Positions 38,041 to 46,577 of a DNA stretch of 64,000 nt are shown here, piece after piece. Numbering within the stretch: the first letter of the stretch is position 1; each line of letters starts with the position of its first letter. The position numbers and the translations under genes were made by a program. The stretch is from Breoghania sp. L-A4. GTDB taxonomy: Bacteria; Pseudomonadota; Alphaproteobacteria; Rhizobiales; Stappiaceae. The notes beneath the pieces are model-generated. The model saw only the letters and a program-made list of their open reading frames with translations. It searched no databases and was not told where the DNA came from. Location: the NCBI RefSeq assembly GCF_003432385.1, contig NZ_CP031841.1, forward strand, positions 2,829,579 through 2,893,578, read 5' to 3'.

Positions 38041-38984
38041 CCGCGACCGTCCTGTTGTTCGCCGGTCAGGGCTGCCAGTTTCCGCGCATGGGCGAGACGC
38101 TGTTCACAGCGGACGCCGCCTATCGCGAAACCATGTTCGCCGCCGACAGGATCGTGCGCGGGCTGGGCGAGCCGTCACCGATTGAGCGGATGTTCAGCGC
38201 CGACGCCTCCTGGTGCGAGGATCTGACCGTCAGCCACCCGGCGATCTTCGCCTGCGAATGGGCGCTGTACCGCAGCTTCGCCGCGCAAGGCGGCGTGGCG
38301 GACGCGGTGCTCGGCGTCAGCCTGGGCGAATACACGGCGCTCGCCGCCGCCGGCGTCTACGACTTCAAGGATCTCCTGGCACTGGTCGTCACCCAGGCGC
38401 GGCTCGCAACCGAGCTGATGCCCGAGGGCGGCCTGCTGACGGTGCTGGCCGATCGCGGCGTGCTCATTCGCCATCCCGACGCCTTCACGGGCTGCACGCT
38501 GGCCGGCACCGGCTACGCCCGGCATTTCACGGTCGCGGGCGACGCCACCGCCATCGAGCGCTGCGCGGGCCGGCTGTCGGAGCGCGGCGTGCCGGTCGCG
38601 CGTCTTCCCGTGCCACGGGCGTTTCATTCACAGGCGGTATTTCCCCTGCAGCAACCATTCTCGCAGGGCCTGCGCAAGCTGCCGCCGCCGCGGCCAATGA
38701 CCCTCCCCGTCTACAGCGCCGCGACCGGCTCCCGGCTGGCGCCCTTCGACCCCACACATCTGTGGCAACTGGTGCGCGATCCGATCGATTTCCCGGCGGT
38801 TCTCAAAGCCGTCGACCAGGATTTCCATGACGCCCGCTACATCGATGCGAGTCCCAGCGGCACCCTCGCCACCCTGATCTCCTACGGCGACGACCCGGGC
38901 CGCGCCGCGCGGACGGAGAGCCTGATGAAGCCAGCGGGCCGACCCGCTGTCCCCCGCGCCGTTACCACGGCCGCGACTGCCTGA
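38037..38984 (+). CDS. stand-alone acyltransferase-family protein (trans-AT or acyl hydrolase)
   Basis: A 315-residue free-standing FabD-fold protein, normal in length for trans-ATs. It starts FAGQGCQFPRMGE, has the nucleophile elbow GVSLGEYTALAAAG, an Arg in QARLATELMPEGG at the position that binds the malonyl carboxylate, and AFHS with the catalytic His. Two positions differ from typical malonyl-specific ATs: GVSLGE instead of GHSLGE, and RAFHS instead of GAFHS. Such changes occur in the PedC-like acyl-hydrolase clade that clears stalled chains, so this may be the editing enzyme and the loading AT may lie left of the window. If it is the only AT, it supplies malonyl units to all nine KS modules. 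It is the last gene of the operon. Confidence 0.85.
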   Translation: MTATVLLFAGQGCQFPRMGETLFTADAAYRETMFAADRIVRGLGEPSPIERMFSADASWCEDLTVSHPAIFACEWALYRSFAAQGGVADAVLGVSLGEYTALAAAGVYDFKDLLALVVTQARLATELMPEGGLLTVLADRGVLIRHPDAFTGCTLAGTGYARHFTVAGDATAIERCAGRLSERGVPVARLPVPRAFHSQAVFPLQQPFSQGLRKLPPPRPMTLPVYSAATGSRLAPFDPTHLWQLVRDPIDFPAVLKAVDQDFHDARYIDASPSGTLATLISYGDDPGRAARTESLMKPAGRPAVPRAVTTAATA

Positions 38985-39008
38985 TTCCAAAACATCCGAG
39001 GAATGACA

Positions 39009-39575
39009 ATGCGTCTTGAGTTAACCGCAATGAGCGCCGCGCTGAGCGGAACAATTGCCCTTCTGTGCATGCCGGCGATGGCCGAAACCCAATATTGGGA
39101 CTATCGCGACTGGACGGTCACGGCCGAGACGGTCGACACCGGCGAGGATATCCGCGTCACCTGCAAGGCGCACACGGGCGGTGACGGCGACCCGGTCGTT
39201 TCCGTAACCCTGTCGAACGGCGACGCCGGTCCCCCATACGCCTATCCGAGCGTCGCCATCGAGGAACATGCTCCACGTCACCACACGACCCTGATGCAGG
39301 ACGGCGACACCATCAATTTCCTGTTCGACGACGGCGACAGCGCCGCCACCAGCGCCGTCGCCGGATTTGACGAAGACGGCTTTGCCGAAGCGGAAGCCGG
39401 ATTCTACGACATGCCCGGCAATCTCCAAATGTTGCAAGGAATGAGGCGCGCCGGACAGATTGAAGTCATCCGAGGGCGGGATATCGTCTACACCGCGTCG
39501 CTCAACGGCTTCACCGCAGCCTACGGAAAAATGGCCGAAGCCTGCGGCTTCAGCACCATCGGCGTGATCGAATAG
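39009..39575 (+). CDS. secreted protein of unknown function, tandem paralogue 1
   Basis: A 188-residue protein with a Sec signal peptide (MRLEL, hydrophobic stretch, likely cut after AMA). The mature part opens with QYWDYRDWTV and has acidic, strand-rich sequence; it has two Cys (VTCKAH and EACGF) that could form a disulfide. The start at 39009 rather than 39003 is chosen because GAGG lies eight bases before it and because the second copy begins the same way. It is clearly homologous along its whole length to the protein at 39680-40246, so this is a local duplication. The family is not recognised; the overall pattern is reminiscent of small periplasmic IalB-like proteins, but that is a weak comparison. 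Confidence 0.85.
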   Translation: MRLELTAMSAALSGTIALLCMPAMAETQYWDYRDWTVTAETVDTGEDIRVTCKAHTGGDGDPVVSVTLSNGDAGPPYAYPSVAIEEHAPRHHTTLMQDGDTINFLFDDGDSAATSAVAGFDEDGFAEAEAGFYDMPGNLQMLQGMRRAGQIEVIRGRDIVYTASLNGFTAAYGKMAEACGFSTIGVIE

Positions 39576-39601
39576 TCGCTCACGCCCGCAATCATGGTAT
39601 C

Positions 39602-39628
39602 GCGTCACCCCACAGGCGCGGGTGACGC
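39602..39628. repeat. hairpin between the two secreted paralogues
   Basis: Perfect 9-bp inverted repeat, GCGTCACCC and GGGTGACGC, around a 9-base loop, 26 bases after the first paralogue's stop. No T-run follows on either strand, so it is not a standard intrinsic terminator. It may protect the upstream mRNA or be another extragenic palindrome. Confidence 0.6.
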
Positions 39629-39679
39629 CATCATCGCGCCGGTTTTGCGAATGCCCCCTTTCATAGGCGAGGAGCAGTG

Positions 39680-40246
39680 ATGCGTGTTGAGCTGATCGCG
39701 ATCATCGCCGCCCTGACCGGCGCGGCGGCGCTCCTGAGCGTCCCGGCATCGGCCGACATGCAATATTGGCACTATCACGACTGGACGGTCCGGGCCCAGA
39801 CACTCGGGACCGGCGCGGACATCCGCGTCACGTGTATCGCGTACACCGGCGGCAACGGTTACCCGGTCCTCTCCGCAACCCTGACGAAAGGCGACGCAGG
39901 GCCTCCGGAAGCCTATCCAGGCGTCGCCGTTGAGGAGTACCCGCCGCAGCATCAAGCGACCCGGATGCGGAACGGCGAGACAATCCGTTTCGTGTTCGAC
40001 GACGGCCACAGCGCCACCGCCAAAGCCGTCACCGGGGTCTACGATGACGACTTTGCCGAAGCACAGGCCGGGTTCTCGACCATGTCCGAAAATCTCGGCG
40101 TGCTGCAGGCGATGCGCGGCGGCGGACAGGTTGAGATCATGCGCGGCCAGGAGAGCATCTACACCGCGTCGCTCACCGGCTTCATCGAGGCCTATGGAAA
40201 AATGGCCGAGATCTGCGACTTCAGCACCGTTGGCATGATCGAGTAG
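39680..40246 (+). CDS. secreted protein of unknown function, tandem paralogue 2
   Basis: A 188-residue protein with a signal peptide (MRVELIAIIAALTGAAALL, cut likely after ASA) and the same layout as the gene before it: QYWHYHDWTV at the mature N-terminus, shared GDAGPP, FAEAQAGF and AYGKMAE blocks, and Cys in VTCIAY and EICDF. GAGGAG sits just upstream of the ATG at 39680; a GTG at 39677 is an alternative. The two copies keep the same spacing of Cys and aromatic residues while the surface-like segments have drifted, suggesting both are under selection. Function unknown; periplasmic location predicted. Confidence 0.85.
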   Translation: MRVELIAIIAALTGAAALLSVPASADMQYWHYHDWTVRAQTLGTGADIRVTCIAYTGGNGYPVLSATLTKGDAGPPEAYPGVAVEEYPPQHQATRMRNGETIRFVFDDGHSATAKAVTGVYDDDFAEAQAGFSTMSENLGVLQAMRGGGQVEIMRGQESIYTASLTGFIEAYGKMAEICDFSTVGMIE

Positions 40247-40316
40247 CGCGCCGCGCCAGGCGCTAATATCCAGTGGATGGATCAGATGACGGGGACATCC
40301 CACCCAAGCCTAATGG

Positions 40317-40405
40317 ATCCTCGGCACAAGGCCGAGGATGACGACGGAGGCGGTTTTCTTATTCAAAGACAACACCCTTCGTCATGCTCGGGCTTGTCCC
40401 GAGCA
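40317..40405. repeat. pair of REP-like palindromes in opposite orientation
   Basis: Two hairpins lie head to head between the secreted paralogue and hlyD. The first (40317-40339) is ATCCTCGGC, loop ACAAG, GCCGAGGAT. The second (40385-40405) is TGCTCGGG, loop CTTGT, CCCGAGCA. The loops are reverse complements of each other and both units share the core CGTCATxCTCGGxCTTGT when read in the same sense. This is the layout of extragenic repetitive palindromes found in many copies in alphaproteobacterial genomes. The rest of the 298-base gap (40247-40544) shows nothing else. Confidence 0.75.
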
Positions 40406-40544
40406 CCCACGCCCGAAAGGCGATGCGCGCCGGAAAGGGTACGATCCCAAATCCATTGCATGCCCTCAAGGGGAGACGGACTCCGCACGTCGGCGCATCA
40501 TGTTGCGGCGCCAACGGCTGCGACAAGCTTCGTCGCGACGTTCT

Positions 40545-41858
40545 CTAGCTCTCCCGGAAAACATGGGCGATCTGGTCGCTCAAGGGCTTGATGAGATACG
40601 ACAGCACGGAGCGCATTCCGGTCTCGATGAACATCTCCACGGGCATTCCCGGCACCAGCCGCTTGCCCTCGAGCTTTTCGAGTTCCCCGTCCTCGATGAC
40701 CAGCCGCGCGGTGTAATAGCTCACGCCGGTCGCCTCGTCCCGGCTGAGATCGGGCGACAGGGTCATCACGCGGGCCTTGAGCTCGGGCGTCGTGCGCTGA
40801 TCGAAGCTCGACAGCCGGATGATGGCGCTTTGGCCGGCGTGCACCTGATCGACATCGATGGGCCGCACCTGCGCTTCGGCGATCAGCACATCCGATCCCG
40901 GCACCACGAACATCAGGGTCTCGCCCGCGCCGATCACGCCGCCGACGGTGTGGATGGCAAGCTGATGCACAATGCCGGATTGCGGCGCGCGGATATCGAT
41001 GCGGCGCAACCGGTCGCGGGCCGCGATCTGCTGCTCCTGCAGTTGCGCGATCTTCGAGCGCACGGTCTGCAACTCCGTCAGCACCTGCTCGCGAAACTGC
41101 TCGTCCAACTGAATGATCTGAATGCGCCGCTCGCTGATCATCTCCCGCGCCTGGGCGATCTGCGAAATGAAACCGCCGCGGGCGCCCGACAGATCGGCGC
41201 GGGCGCGCTTCAGCGCCGTGATCTGCGATTTCGGCAGCAAGCCCTTTTCGAACAACTGCCGGTAATCAGCCAGTTGATCCTCGATCAGCGCAATGCTTTC
41301 CGCCTTGGCGTCGCGCTGCACCTCGAGCCCGGTGATCTGCTCCTCGGTCTGCGAGATCTGCTCGCGCAGCTGCGACTTGCGCCCCTCGAGGCTTGCGCGG
41401 CGCGCCGCGAACAACGCCCGCTGGCCCGAGAGGCCCGAGGCCACCTGCGGTTCCGCGTCGCGCCGCCGCAGCAGTTCGTCGGAGAAGGTGATGACATCGG
41501 CCCCGTCGCGCTCGGCGACAAGCCGCGCCTCCTGGGCGCGCAATTCGTCGAGCTGCTTGGTGACCACCGCCAGATTGGCGACCACCACGGTATCGTCAAG
41601 CCGCACCAGAAGATCGCCCGCTTCCACCGAATCCCCGGCCTCGACCAGAATCTCGCCGACAATGCCGCCTTCCTGATGCTGCACGCGCTTGGCGTTGGAT
41701 TGCACGACCACGGAGCCCGAGGCGATCACCGCGCCGCCGATCCGGGCGGTTGCGGCCCAGCCGCCGACGCCGCCCAGCAACAGCACCACAAGGACGCCGC
41801 CGACGAGCAAATTGCGCCGCAACGAGGCGGCGACACGATCGCTGGGGCCTCTATCCAT
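40545..41858 (-). CDS. type I secretion membrane fusion protein, HlyD/PrtE family
   Basis: A 437-residue periplasmic adaptor. It has a short cytoplasmic N-terminus, one membrane helix (about residues 15-36), a lipoyl-like half (VQHQEGGIVGEILVEAGDSVEAGD), a long coiled-coil hairpin (about residues 90-290, with QISQTEEQITGLEVQRD), the second lipoyl half (RAPQSGIVHQLAIHTVGGVI) and the beta-barrel ending in LVPGMPVEMFIETG with a C-terminal tail typical of this family. It links the inner-membrane ABC protein to an outer-membrane TolC channel. Its start overlaps the upstream ABC gene's end by eight bases. No TolC gene and no repeat-in-toxin substrate are in the window, so the cargo is unknown. Confidence 0.95.
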   Translation of the reverse strand: MDRGPSDRVAASLRRNLLVGGVLVVLLLGGVGGWAATARIGGAVIASGSVVVQSNAKRVQHQEGGIVGEILVEAGDSVEAGDLLVRLDDTVVVANLAVVTKQLDELRAQEARLVAERDGADVITFSDELLRRRDAEPQVASGLSGQRALFAARRASLEGRKSQLREQISQTEEQITGLEVQRDAKAESIALIEDQLADYRQLFEKGLLPKSQITALKRARADLSGARGGFISQIAQAREMISERRIQIIQLDEQFREQVLTELQTVRSKIAQLQEQQIAARDRLRRIDIRAPQSGIVHQLAIHTVGGVIGAGETLMFVVPGSDVLIAEAQVRPIDVDQVHAGQSAIIRLSSFDQRTTPELKARVMTLSPDLSRDEATGVSYYTARLVIEDGELEKLEGKRLVPGMPVEMFIETGMRSVLSYLIKPLSDQIAHVFRES

Positions 41859-43637
41859 CGGTCTTGACCACTTTCAACGGGCCGCCGCCGCCGGGACGGG
41901 TCGGACCCGGGCCGGACGGAGCGGCCTGGCCCGCGAGCTGATTGATCTTCGCCAGGACGGCATCCTTGGGACCGAACGCCACCTGCTGTCCCTCCTTGAT
42001 GTAGAGCAGCTTGTCCACCGCGGCGATGGCGCTGGCGCGATGCGCGACGACGATGACAATGCTGCCCTTCGCGCGCATGGTCTGGACCGCGGCTGAAAGC
42101 GCCGCCTCCCCCTCGCCATCGAGATTGGAATTCGGCTCATCGAGCGCCAGCAAAAACGGCGCGCGGTAGAGCGCGCGGGCGAGCCCGACGCGCTGACGCT
42201 GGCCGGCGGACAGGCGCGCGCCGCCCTCTCCGATCATCGTGTCGAAGCCCTCGGGCAGCGCCTTGACAAGATCATGCACGCCCGCGAGACGCGCGGCCTC
42301 GAGCACGCTCTCGGACGACCGGTCAGGATCGAACCGCGCGATGTTGTCGGCGATGCTGCCGTCAAACAGTTCCACGTCCTGCGGCAGATAACCGATGCTG
42401 CGGCCGATCGCCGTGCGCTCCCACTGGCTGTATTCCGCGCCGTCGAGGCGGATTGAGCCGCGCACGGGCGGCCAGACGCCGACGAGCGCGCGCAGCAGAC
42501 AGGTCTTGCCGGAGCCTGACGGGCCGATGATGCCCAGGCCATCCCCCGCCTGAAGCCGGAAAGTGACGCCCTGCACCAGCGCCGCGTGTTCGCCGGGCGC
42601 GGCCGTCGCCAGTCTTTCGACAACCAGCGTGCGCGATGGCGGCGGCAGAACGGTCTCGGGTTCGGTCGCCGCACTGGCCTCGAAAACCCGCGTCAGGCGT
42701 CCGCGCGCCTGCCGCGCGCCGACGAAGCCGCGCCAATTCGCAACGGCCTGTTCCACCGGCGCCAGCGCCCGCGCGGTGATGATGGAAGCCGCGATCATGA
42801 TGCCCGGCGAGACCTCCTGACGGATCGCCAGCCAGGCGCCGAGACCGAGAACGGCGGACTGCAGCATGAAGCGAAACGCCTTGATGGCGGTGCCGAATGT
42901 CGACGCCCGGTCGGCGGCGCGCTGCTGCACGCTCTGGTAGACAAGATTGTCCGCCTCCCAGCGGCCGGTGAGCGCCTTGAGCATGCCCATGGCGGAGACG
43001 ACCTCGGCGTTGCGCTTGGCGGCGGCGACGGCGTCGGTTCGCCGGGCGGAGAGTTGCGCCAGCTCTCCCATCGGCGCGCGCACGGACAGCTCGTTGAGGA
43101 GGACCAGCGTCGCGATGATCAGGCTGCCGCCGACCGCCAGCCAGCCGAGCAGCGGATGAAAGATGAAGATGATCGCCAGATAGACCGGCATCCACGGCAT
43201 GTCGAAGATCGCCGCGGGCCCGCGCTGGAGAGGAACTGCCGCAGCAGTTCCAGATCGCGCACCGGCTCCAGCCGCTCGCCCTTGCGCCCGAGCGCCAGCG
43301 CAAGCGACGAGCCCGCCGCATAGCTGTTGCCGGACAGCCGCACGTCGAGCGTCTGGCCGATCCGCGTCAGGCTGCGGCCGCGCACCGTCTCCAGAAGACC
43401 GAAAAACAAAAACAACATGCCCGTGAGCGCCGCGAGGACGACGAGCGTCGGCACGCTGCGGCTGGTCAGCACGCGGTCGTAGACCTGCAGCATGAACAAG
43501 GGTCCGGTGAGCATCAGCAGGTTGATCACCAGACTGATCGCGCCGACGCCCCAGAACGCCGCCCTGCAGGACGCCAGCGCGTCCGCGATCGCGGAGCGGC
43601 CGGCGCGGCGCGCGGACGCCCTCACCGGACGCTCCAA
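41851..43637 (-). CDS. type I secretion ABC transporter, PrtD family (one apparent frameshift)
   Basis: Permease-ATPase fusion of the type I secretion family. The N-terminal part (43637 to about 43220) holds FWGVGAISLVINLLML and FMLQVYDRVLTSRSVPTL, the signature entry to the first helices. The reading frame then breaks at about 43215-43225, in a GGGCCC stretch, and resumes with RGPAAIFDMPWMPVYLAIIF. The ATPase half has Walker A GPSGSGKTCLL, the ABC signature LSAGQRQRVGLARAL, Walker B FLLALDEPNSNLD and the His of VVAHRAS. One missing base explains the break. Without the repair, the downstream part alone (41851-43220) would be a truncated transporter. It forms an operon with the adaptor; 221 bases separate its start from the marR-like stop and presumably hold the promoter. 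Confidence 0.9.
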
Positions 43638-43858
43638 CCGCGCGCGGCATGCCGACCCGCGCGCCGGCCCGGAGCCGGGCGCAAACGCGCAACACTCTTT
43701 GCGGAAACAATCACCGTCATGGCCTGCGGAACAATCCCTGCGCCAGCCTCAATCATCTCGCGGTCTCGCCGCGTTTGCTTTCAATAGCATACCCATGATG
43801 GCCGTGACGGCGCTTTCACGCAATCGCGGAGCAAACCGGGTCGCGCAAGGTACCGGCG

Positions 43859-44287
43859 CTAGGCCGGCTTGACGAGGATATCGATGGCGTGCACGAGCGC
43901 CGCGCGCTCGGCGGGCGGCAGTTTCTCCAGCAACGCCGCCTCGAAGCCCAGCGCCAGCGGCGCGATCTCCGCCATCAGGGCCTGACCGGCATCGGTCAGG
44001 GACAGGGAGACCAGCCGCTTGTCACGCGGATGCGCGGCCTTGGAGACCAGACCGCGCAGTTCCAGCCGCTGTGCGGCGCGCGACACCTTGGACTTGTCCA
44101 TGTCCACACGGGCGTGGATTTCGCGCACGCTGACATCGCCGCCCTGCGCGAGATGCGCCAGAACCCGCCATTCCGGCACGCTGAGATCGAAGCGCCTGGC
44201 GTAGACGGCCGCGAAATCGGCGCTGACCCTGGCGGCCAGAACCGACAGGCGATAGGGAAGGAAATGTGCCAGATCGAACGCCGTCAT
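43859..44287 (-). CDS. MarR-family transcriptional regulator
   Basis: A 142-residue winged-helix regulator: the start MTAFDLAHFLPYRLSVLA leads into the dimerisation helix, the recognition region reads VSVREIHARVDMDKSKVSRAAQRLELRGLV, and the wing is RDKRLVSLSLT. The ATG at 44287 is used because the residues upstream of it show no family features. It is divergent from hmgA, with 165 bases between the two starts, and so is probably the regulator of homogentisate degradation, sensing a pathway intermediate. Two inverted repeats lie in the shared intergenic region: one against its own start (44291-44318) and a stronger one at 44371-44393. The regulatory link is inferred from position. Confidence 0.88.
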   Translation of the reverse strand: MTAFDLAHFLPYRLSVLAARVSADFAAVYARRFDLSVPEWRVLAHLAQGGDVSVREIHARVDMDKSKVSRAAQRLELRGLVSKAAHPRDKRLVSLSLTDAGQALMAEIAPLALGFEAALLEKLPPAERAALVHAIDILVKPA

Positions 44288-44290
44288 GCT

Positions 44291-44318
44291 TGATATCGTT
44301 TCATCTTCAATGATATGA
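44291..44318. promoter_or_regulatory. imperfect inverted repeat next to the marR-like start
   Basis: TGATATCGTT and AATGATATGA, separated by eight bases, match as inverted arms at 8 of 10 positions. It lies 3 bases upstream of the regulator's start codon, a position suited to autoregulation. No site is proven. Confidence 0.4.
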
Positions 44319-44370
44319 TGCAGCCACGATAAGCGCCGCGCCCGATCCTGTAAAGCCGTCTTCGATGACC

Positions 44371-44393
44371 GTGTTACGTAATCTACGTTACAC
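44371..44393. promoter_or_regulatory. palindromic operator candidate upstream of hmgA
   Basis: Arms GTGTTACGTA and TACGTTACAC around a 3-base centre match at 9 of 10 paired positions. It sits 60 bases before the hmgA start, where a repressor site would cover the promoter. A third, related half-site (ACGTAAC) lies at about 44399-44405. The likely binder is the divergent MarR protein, by inference from position. Confidence 0.6.
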
Positions 44394-44452
44394 GCGAGAC
44401 GTAACGGGGGACCGGAGGCATCAGGCGGCGCGAGAAATGGAGGAATGCGCCA

Positions 44453-45808
44453 GTGAACATCGAAACCCCGACAGCAGGCGCCGCGCAGGCTCAGATCGGC
44501 GTGACGCCGGGTTACATGCCCGGATTCGGCAATGATTTCGAATCGGAAGCCCTGCCCGGCGCCCTGCCGCGCGGCCAGAACAGCCCGCAGAAGTGCAATT
44601 ACGGACTGTATGCCGAGCAGCTCTCCGGCACGCCCTTCACCGCGCCGACCGCGGAAAACGAGCGCTCCTGGTGCTATCGCATCCGCCCGTCGGTCAAACA
44701 CGTCGGCCGGTTCCAGCGCCTCGACCTCCCTCACTGGAAATCCGCGCCCTGCATCGACGACCATATCCAGAGTCTCGGCCAGTACCGTTGGGACCCGATT
44801 CCGGTGCCGGATGAGCCGCTGACGTTTCTCACCGGCATGCGCACGATGACGACCGCCGGCGACGTGAACACCCAGGTCGGCATGGCCGTGCACGCTTATC
44901 TCGCCACCGCCGACATGGTGGACGAGTATTTCTATTCCGCCGACAGCGAGCTCCTGATCGTGCCGCAGGAGGGGCGCATCGGCATCGACACCGAGCTCGG
45001 CCGCATGCAGGTGGAGCCGCTGGAAATCGCCATCGTGCCGCGCGGCATGGTGTTTCGCGTGCGCGTGCTCGACGGCACGGCGCGCGGCTTCGTCTGCGAG
45101 AATTATGGCGCCAAATTCACCACGCCGGGCCGCGGGCCGATCGGCGCCAACTGCCTCGCCAATCCGCGCGACTTCAAGACGCCGATCGCCTGGTACGAGG
45201 ACCGCGAGACGCCGAGCCGCGTGATCGTCAAGTGGTGCGGCCAGTTCCACGAGACCCACATCGGCCATTCGCCGCTCGACGTGGTCGCCTGGCACGGCAA
45301 CTACGCACCGTGCAAATACGACCTGCGCACCTTCAGCCCCGTCGGCGCGATCCTGTTCGACCATCCCGATCCGTCGATCTTCACCGTGCTCACCGCCCCT
45401 TCGGGCGTGGAAGGCACCGCCAACATCGACTTCGTGATCTTTCCCGAGCGCTGGATGACGGCCGAGCACACGTTCCGCCCGCCGTGGTACCACAAGAACA
45501 TCATGTCGGAGTTCATGGGCAACGTGTACGGCGTCTATGACGCAAAGCCAGAAGGTTTCGTGCCGGGCGGCATGAGCCTGCACAACATGATGCTGCCGCA
45601 CGGCCCCGACGACGTGGCTTTCGAGAAGGCGTCAAACGAGGAGATGAAGCCGGTGAAGCTCACCAACACGATGTCCTTCATGTTCGAGACGCGCTTTCCC
45701 CAGCATCTGACGCATTTCGCCGCCCACGAGGCGCCGCTGCAGTCCGACTACGTGGATTGCTGGAAGGGTCTGGAGAAGAAGTTCGACGGCACCCCGGGCG
45801 AGAAATGA
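44453..45808 (+). CDS. hmgA: homogentisate 1,2-dioxygenase
   Basis: A 451-residue non-haem iron enzyme that opens the ring of homogentisate to maleylacetoacetate in tyrosine and phenylalanine breakdown. Family landmarks are present along the whole length: [17 protein letters not shown] near the N-terminus, SGTPFTAP, the RIRPSVKH segment, [11 protein letters not shown], and the metal-binding [14 protein letters not shown]. The length equals that of characterised homologues, and the frame is intact. The start is GTG at 44453, with GGAGG about ten bases upstream. Downstream pathway genes (maleylacetoacetate isomerase, fumarylacetoacetase) are not in the window. Its 3' end overlaps the antisense ORF of the mddA-like gene by 131 bases. 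Confidence 0.97.
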   Translation: MNIETPTAGAAQAQIGVTPGYMPGFGNDFESEALPGALPRGQNSPQKCNYGLYAEQLSGTPFTAPTAENERSWCYRIRPSVKHVGRFQRLDLPHWKSAPCIDDHIQSLGQYRWDPIPVPDEPLTFLTGMRTMTTAGDVNTQVGMAVHAYLATADMVDEYFYSADSELLIVPQEGRIGIDTELGRMQVEPLEIAIVPRGMVFRVRVLDGTARGFVCENYGAKFTTPGRGPIGANCLANPRDFKTPIAWYEDRETPSRVIVKWCGQFHETHIGHSPLDVVAWHGNYAPCKYDLRTFSPVGAILFDHPDPSIFTVLTAPSGVEGTANIDFVIFPERWMTAEHTFRPPWYHKNIMSEFMGNVYGVYDAKPEGFVPGGMSLHNMMLPHGPDDVAFEKASNEEMKPVKLTNTMSFMFETRFPQHLTHFAAHEAPLQSDYVDCWKGLEKKFDGTPGEK

Positions 45809-46565
45809 CCCGGGGCCATGACCACTGAAAACGGCCGGGTTTCAGAAACGGCACGAACGCGGGCACCCGTTTGCGGTAGCGCCGGTACGGAGTCCCAAGA
45901 GCGTCGATGAGATCGGCTTCCTCGAATGGCGTCGCCAGCAGGATGTAGACGAAGGTTGCCGCGGCAAACACCACATGCCCGACGGTCAGATGGGGCACAA
46001 TCAGGGGCGTGATCATCCAGCCCAGACTGATGGGATGACGGACCAGGGCGTAAAGATGGCGGGCCGTCATGCCGGACGAATTGGGAGTTTGCCTTCTGAA
46101 GGTCTGCCAAGCCTGCGCCAGGCCAAAGAATCCGAAATGCCCGAAATGAAAAGTCGCCGCGAGCATCATCGTCCAGACGGCAAGATAAATCGCGTGGATC
46201 GATCCAATCGCCCAGCCCGGCTGGACGTGCCAGATCGTGATCGGGATGGGTCGCCACTGGATTACCAGCAACGCCGTCATCATTGTTGTCATGTAAAGGT
46301 AGGACGCGCGTTCGATGGGCGCGGGAATGACTGTTGTCCACCAGCGCTTGAACGAAGTGCGCGCGGTGATCGAATGGTGAAGCCCGAACAGGCCGACAAG
46401 TCCGACGTCGATCAGAACGGCGGACAACAGCGTCGTTGGCCCGCCGTCGCTGATCCCTTTCGGCACACCGAGATCAGCAAAAAATCCAATGAGATAGACA
46501 AGGCTTGCCAGCGACAGGATATACGCGCCCGCCGCGTAGCCCAGCATGAGGAAATTGCGGATCAT
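45678..46565 (-). CDS. membrane methyltransferase, MddA/NnrU-like
   Basis: An integral membrane protein with about five to six helices (for example [78 protein letters not shown]). The blocks [45 protein letters not shown] and [26 protein letters not shown] fit methanethiol S-methyltransferase MddA, which makes dimethyl sulfide, and the wider isoprenylcysteine methyltransferase fold. The assignment to MddA is by motif memory only. The conserved part ends at about 45830; the last 50 residues run antisense into hmgA and look spurious, so the true stop may be hidden by another base error. It follows the gene at 46578-48032 by 12 bases and is surely cotranscribed. Confidence 0.65.
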   Translation of the reverse strand: MIRNFLMLGYAAGAYILSLASLVYLIGFFADLGVPKGISDGGPTTLLSAVLIDVGLVGLFGLHHSITARTSFKRWWTTVIPAPIERASYLYMTTMMTALLVIQWRPIPITIWHVQPGWAIGSIHAIYLAVWTMMLAATFHFGHFGFFGLAQAWQTFRRQTPNSSGMTARHLYALVRHPISLGWMITPLIVPHLTVGHVVFAAATFVYILLATPFEEADLIDALGTPYRRYRKRVPAFVPFLKPGRFQWSWPRVISRPGCRRTSSPDPSSNPRSRTAAAPRGRRNASDAGESASRT

Positions 46566-46577
46566 AAGCCGGTCCTT

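Noticed and set aside
39009-40246. The secreted paralogues as cargo of the type I exporter
   Set aside because: Both have N-terminal Sec signal peptides and no glycine-rich repeats, so they should leave by the Sec route.
45808-45845. Intrinsic terminator after hmgA
   Set aside because: ACCC/GGGT and GGCC/GGCC can pair across 45808-45842 but with a bulge and only a short T-run, too weak to call.
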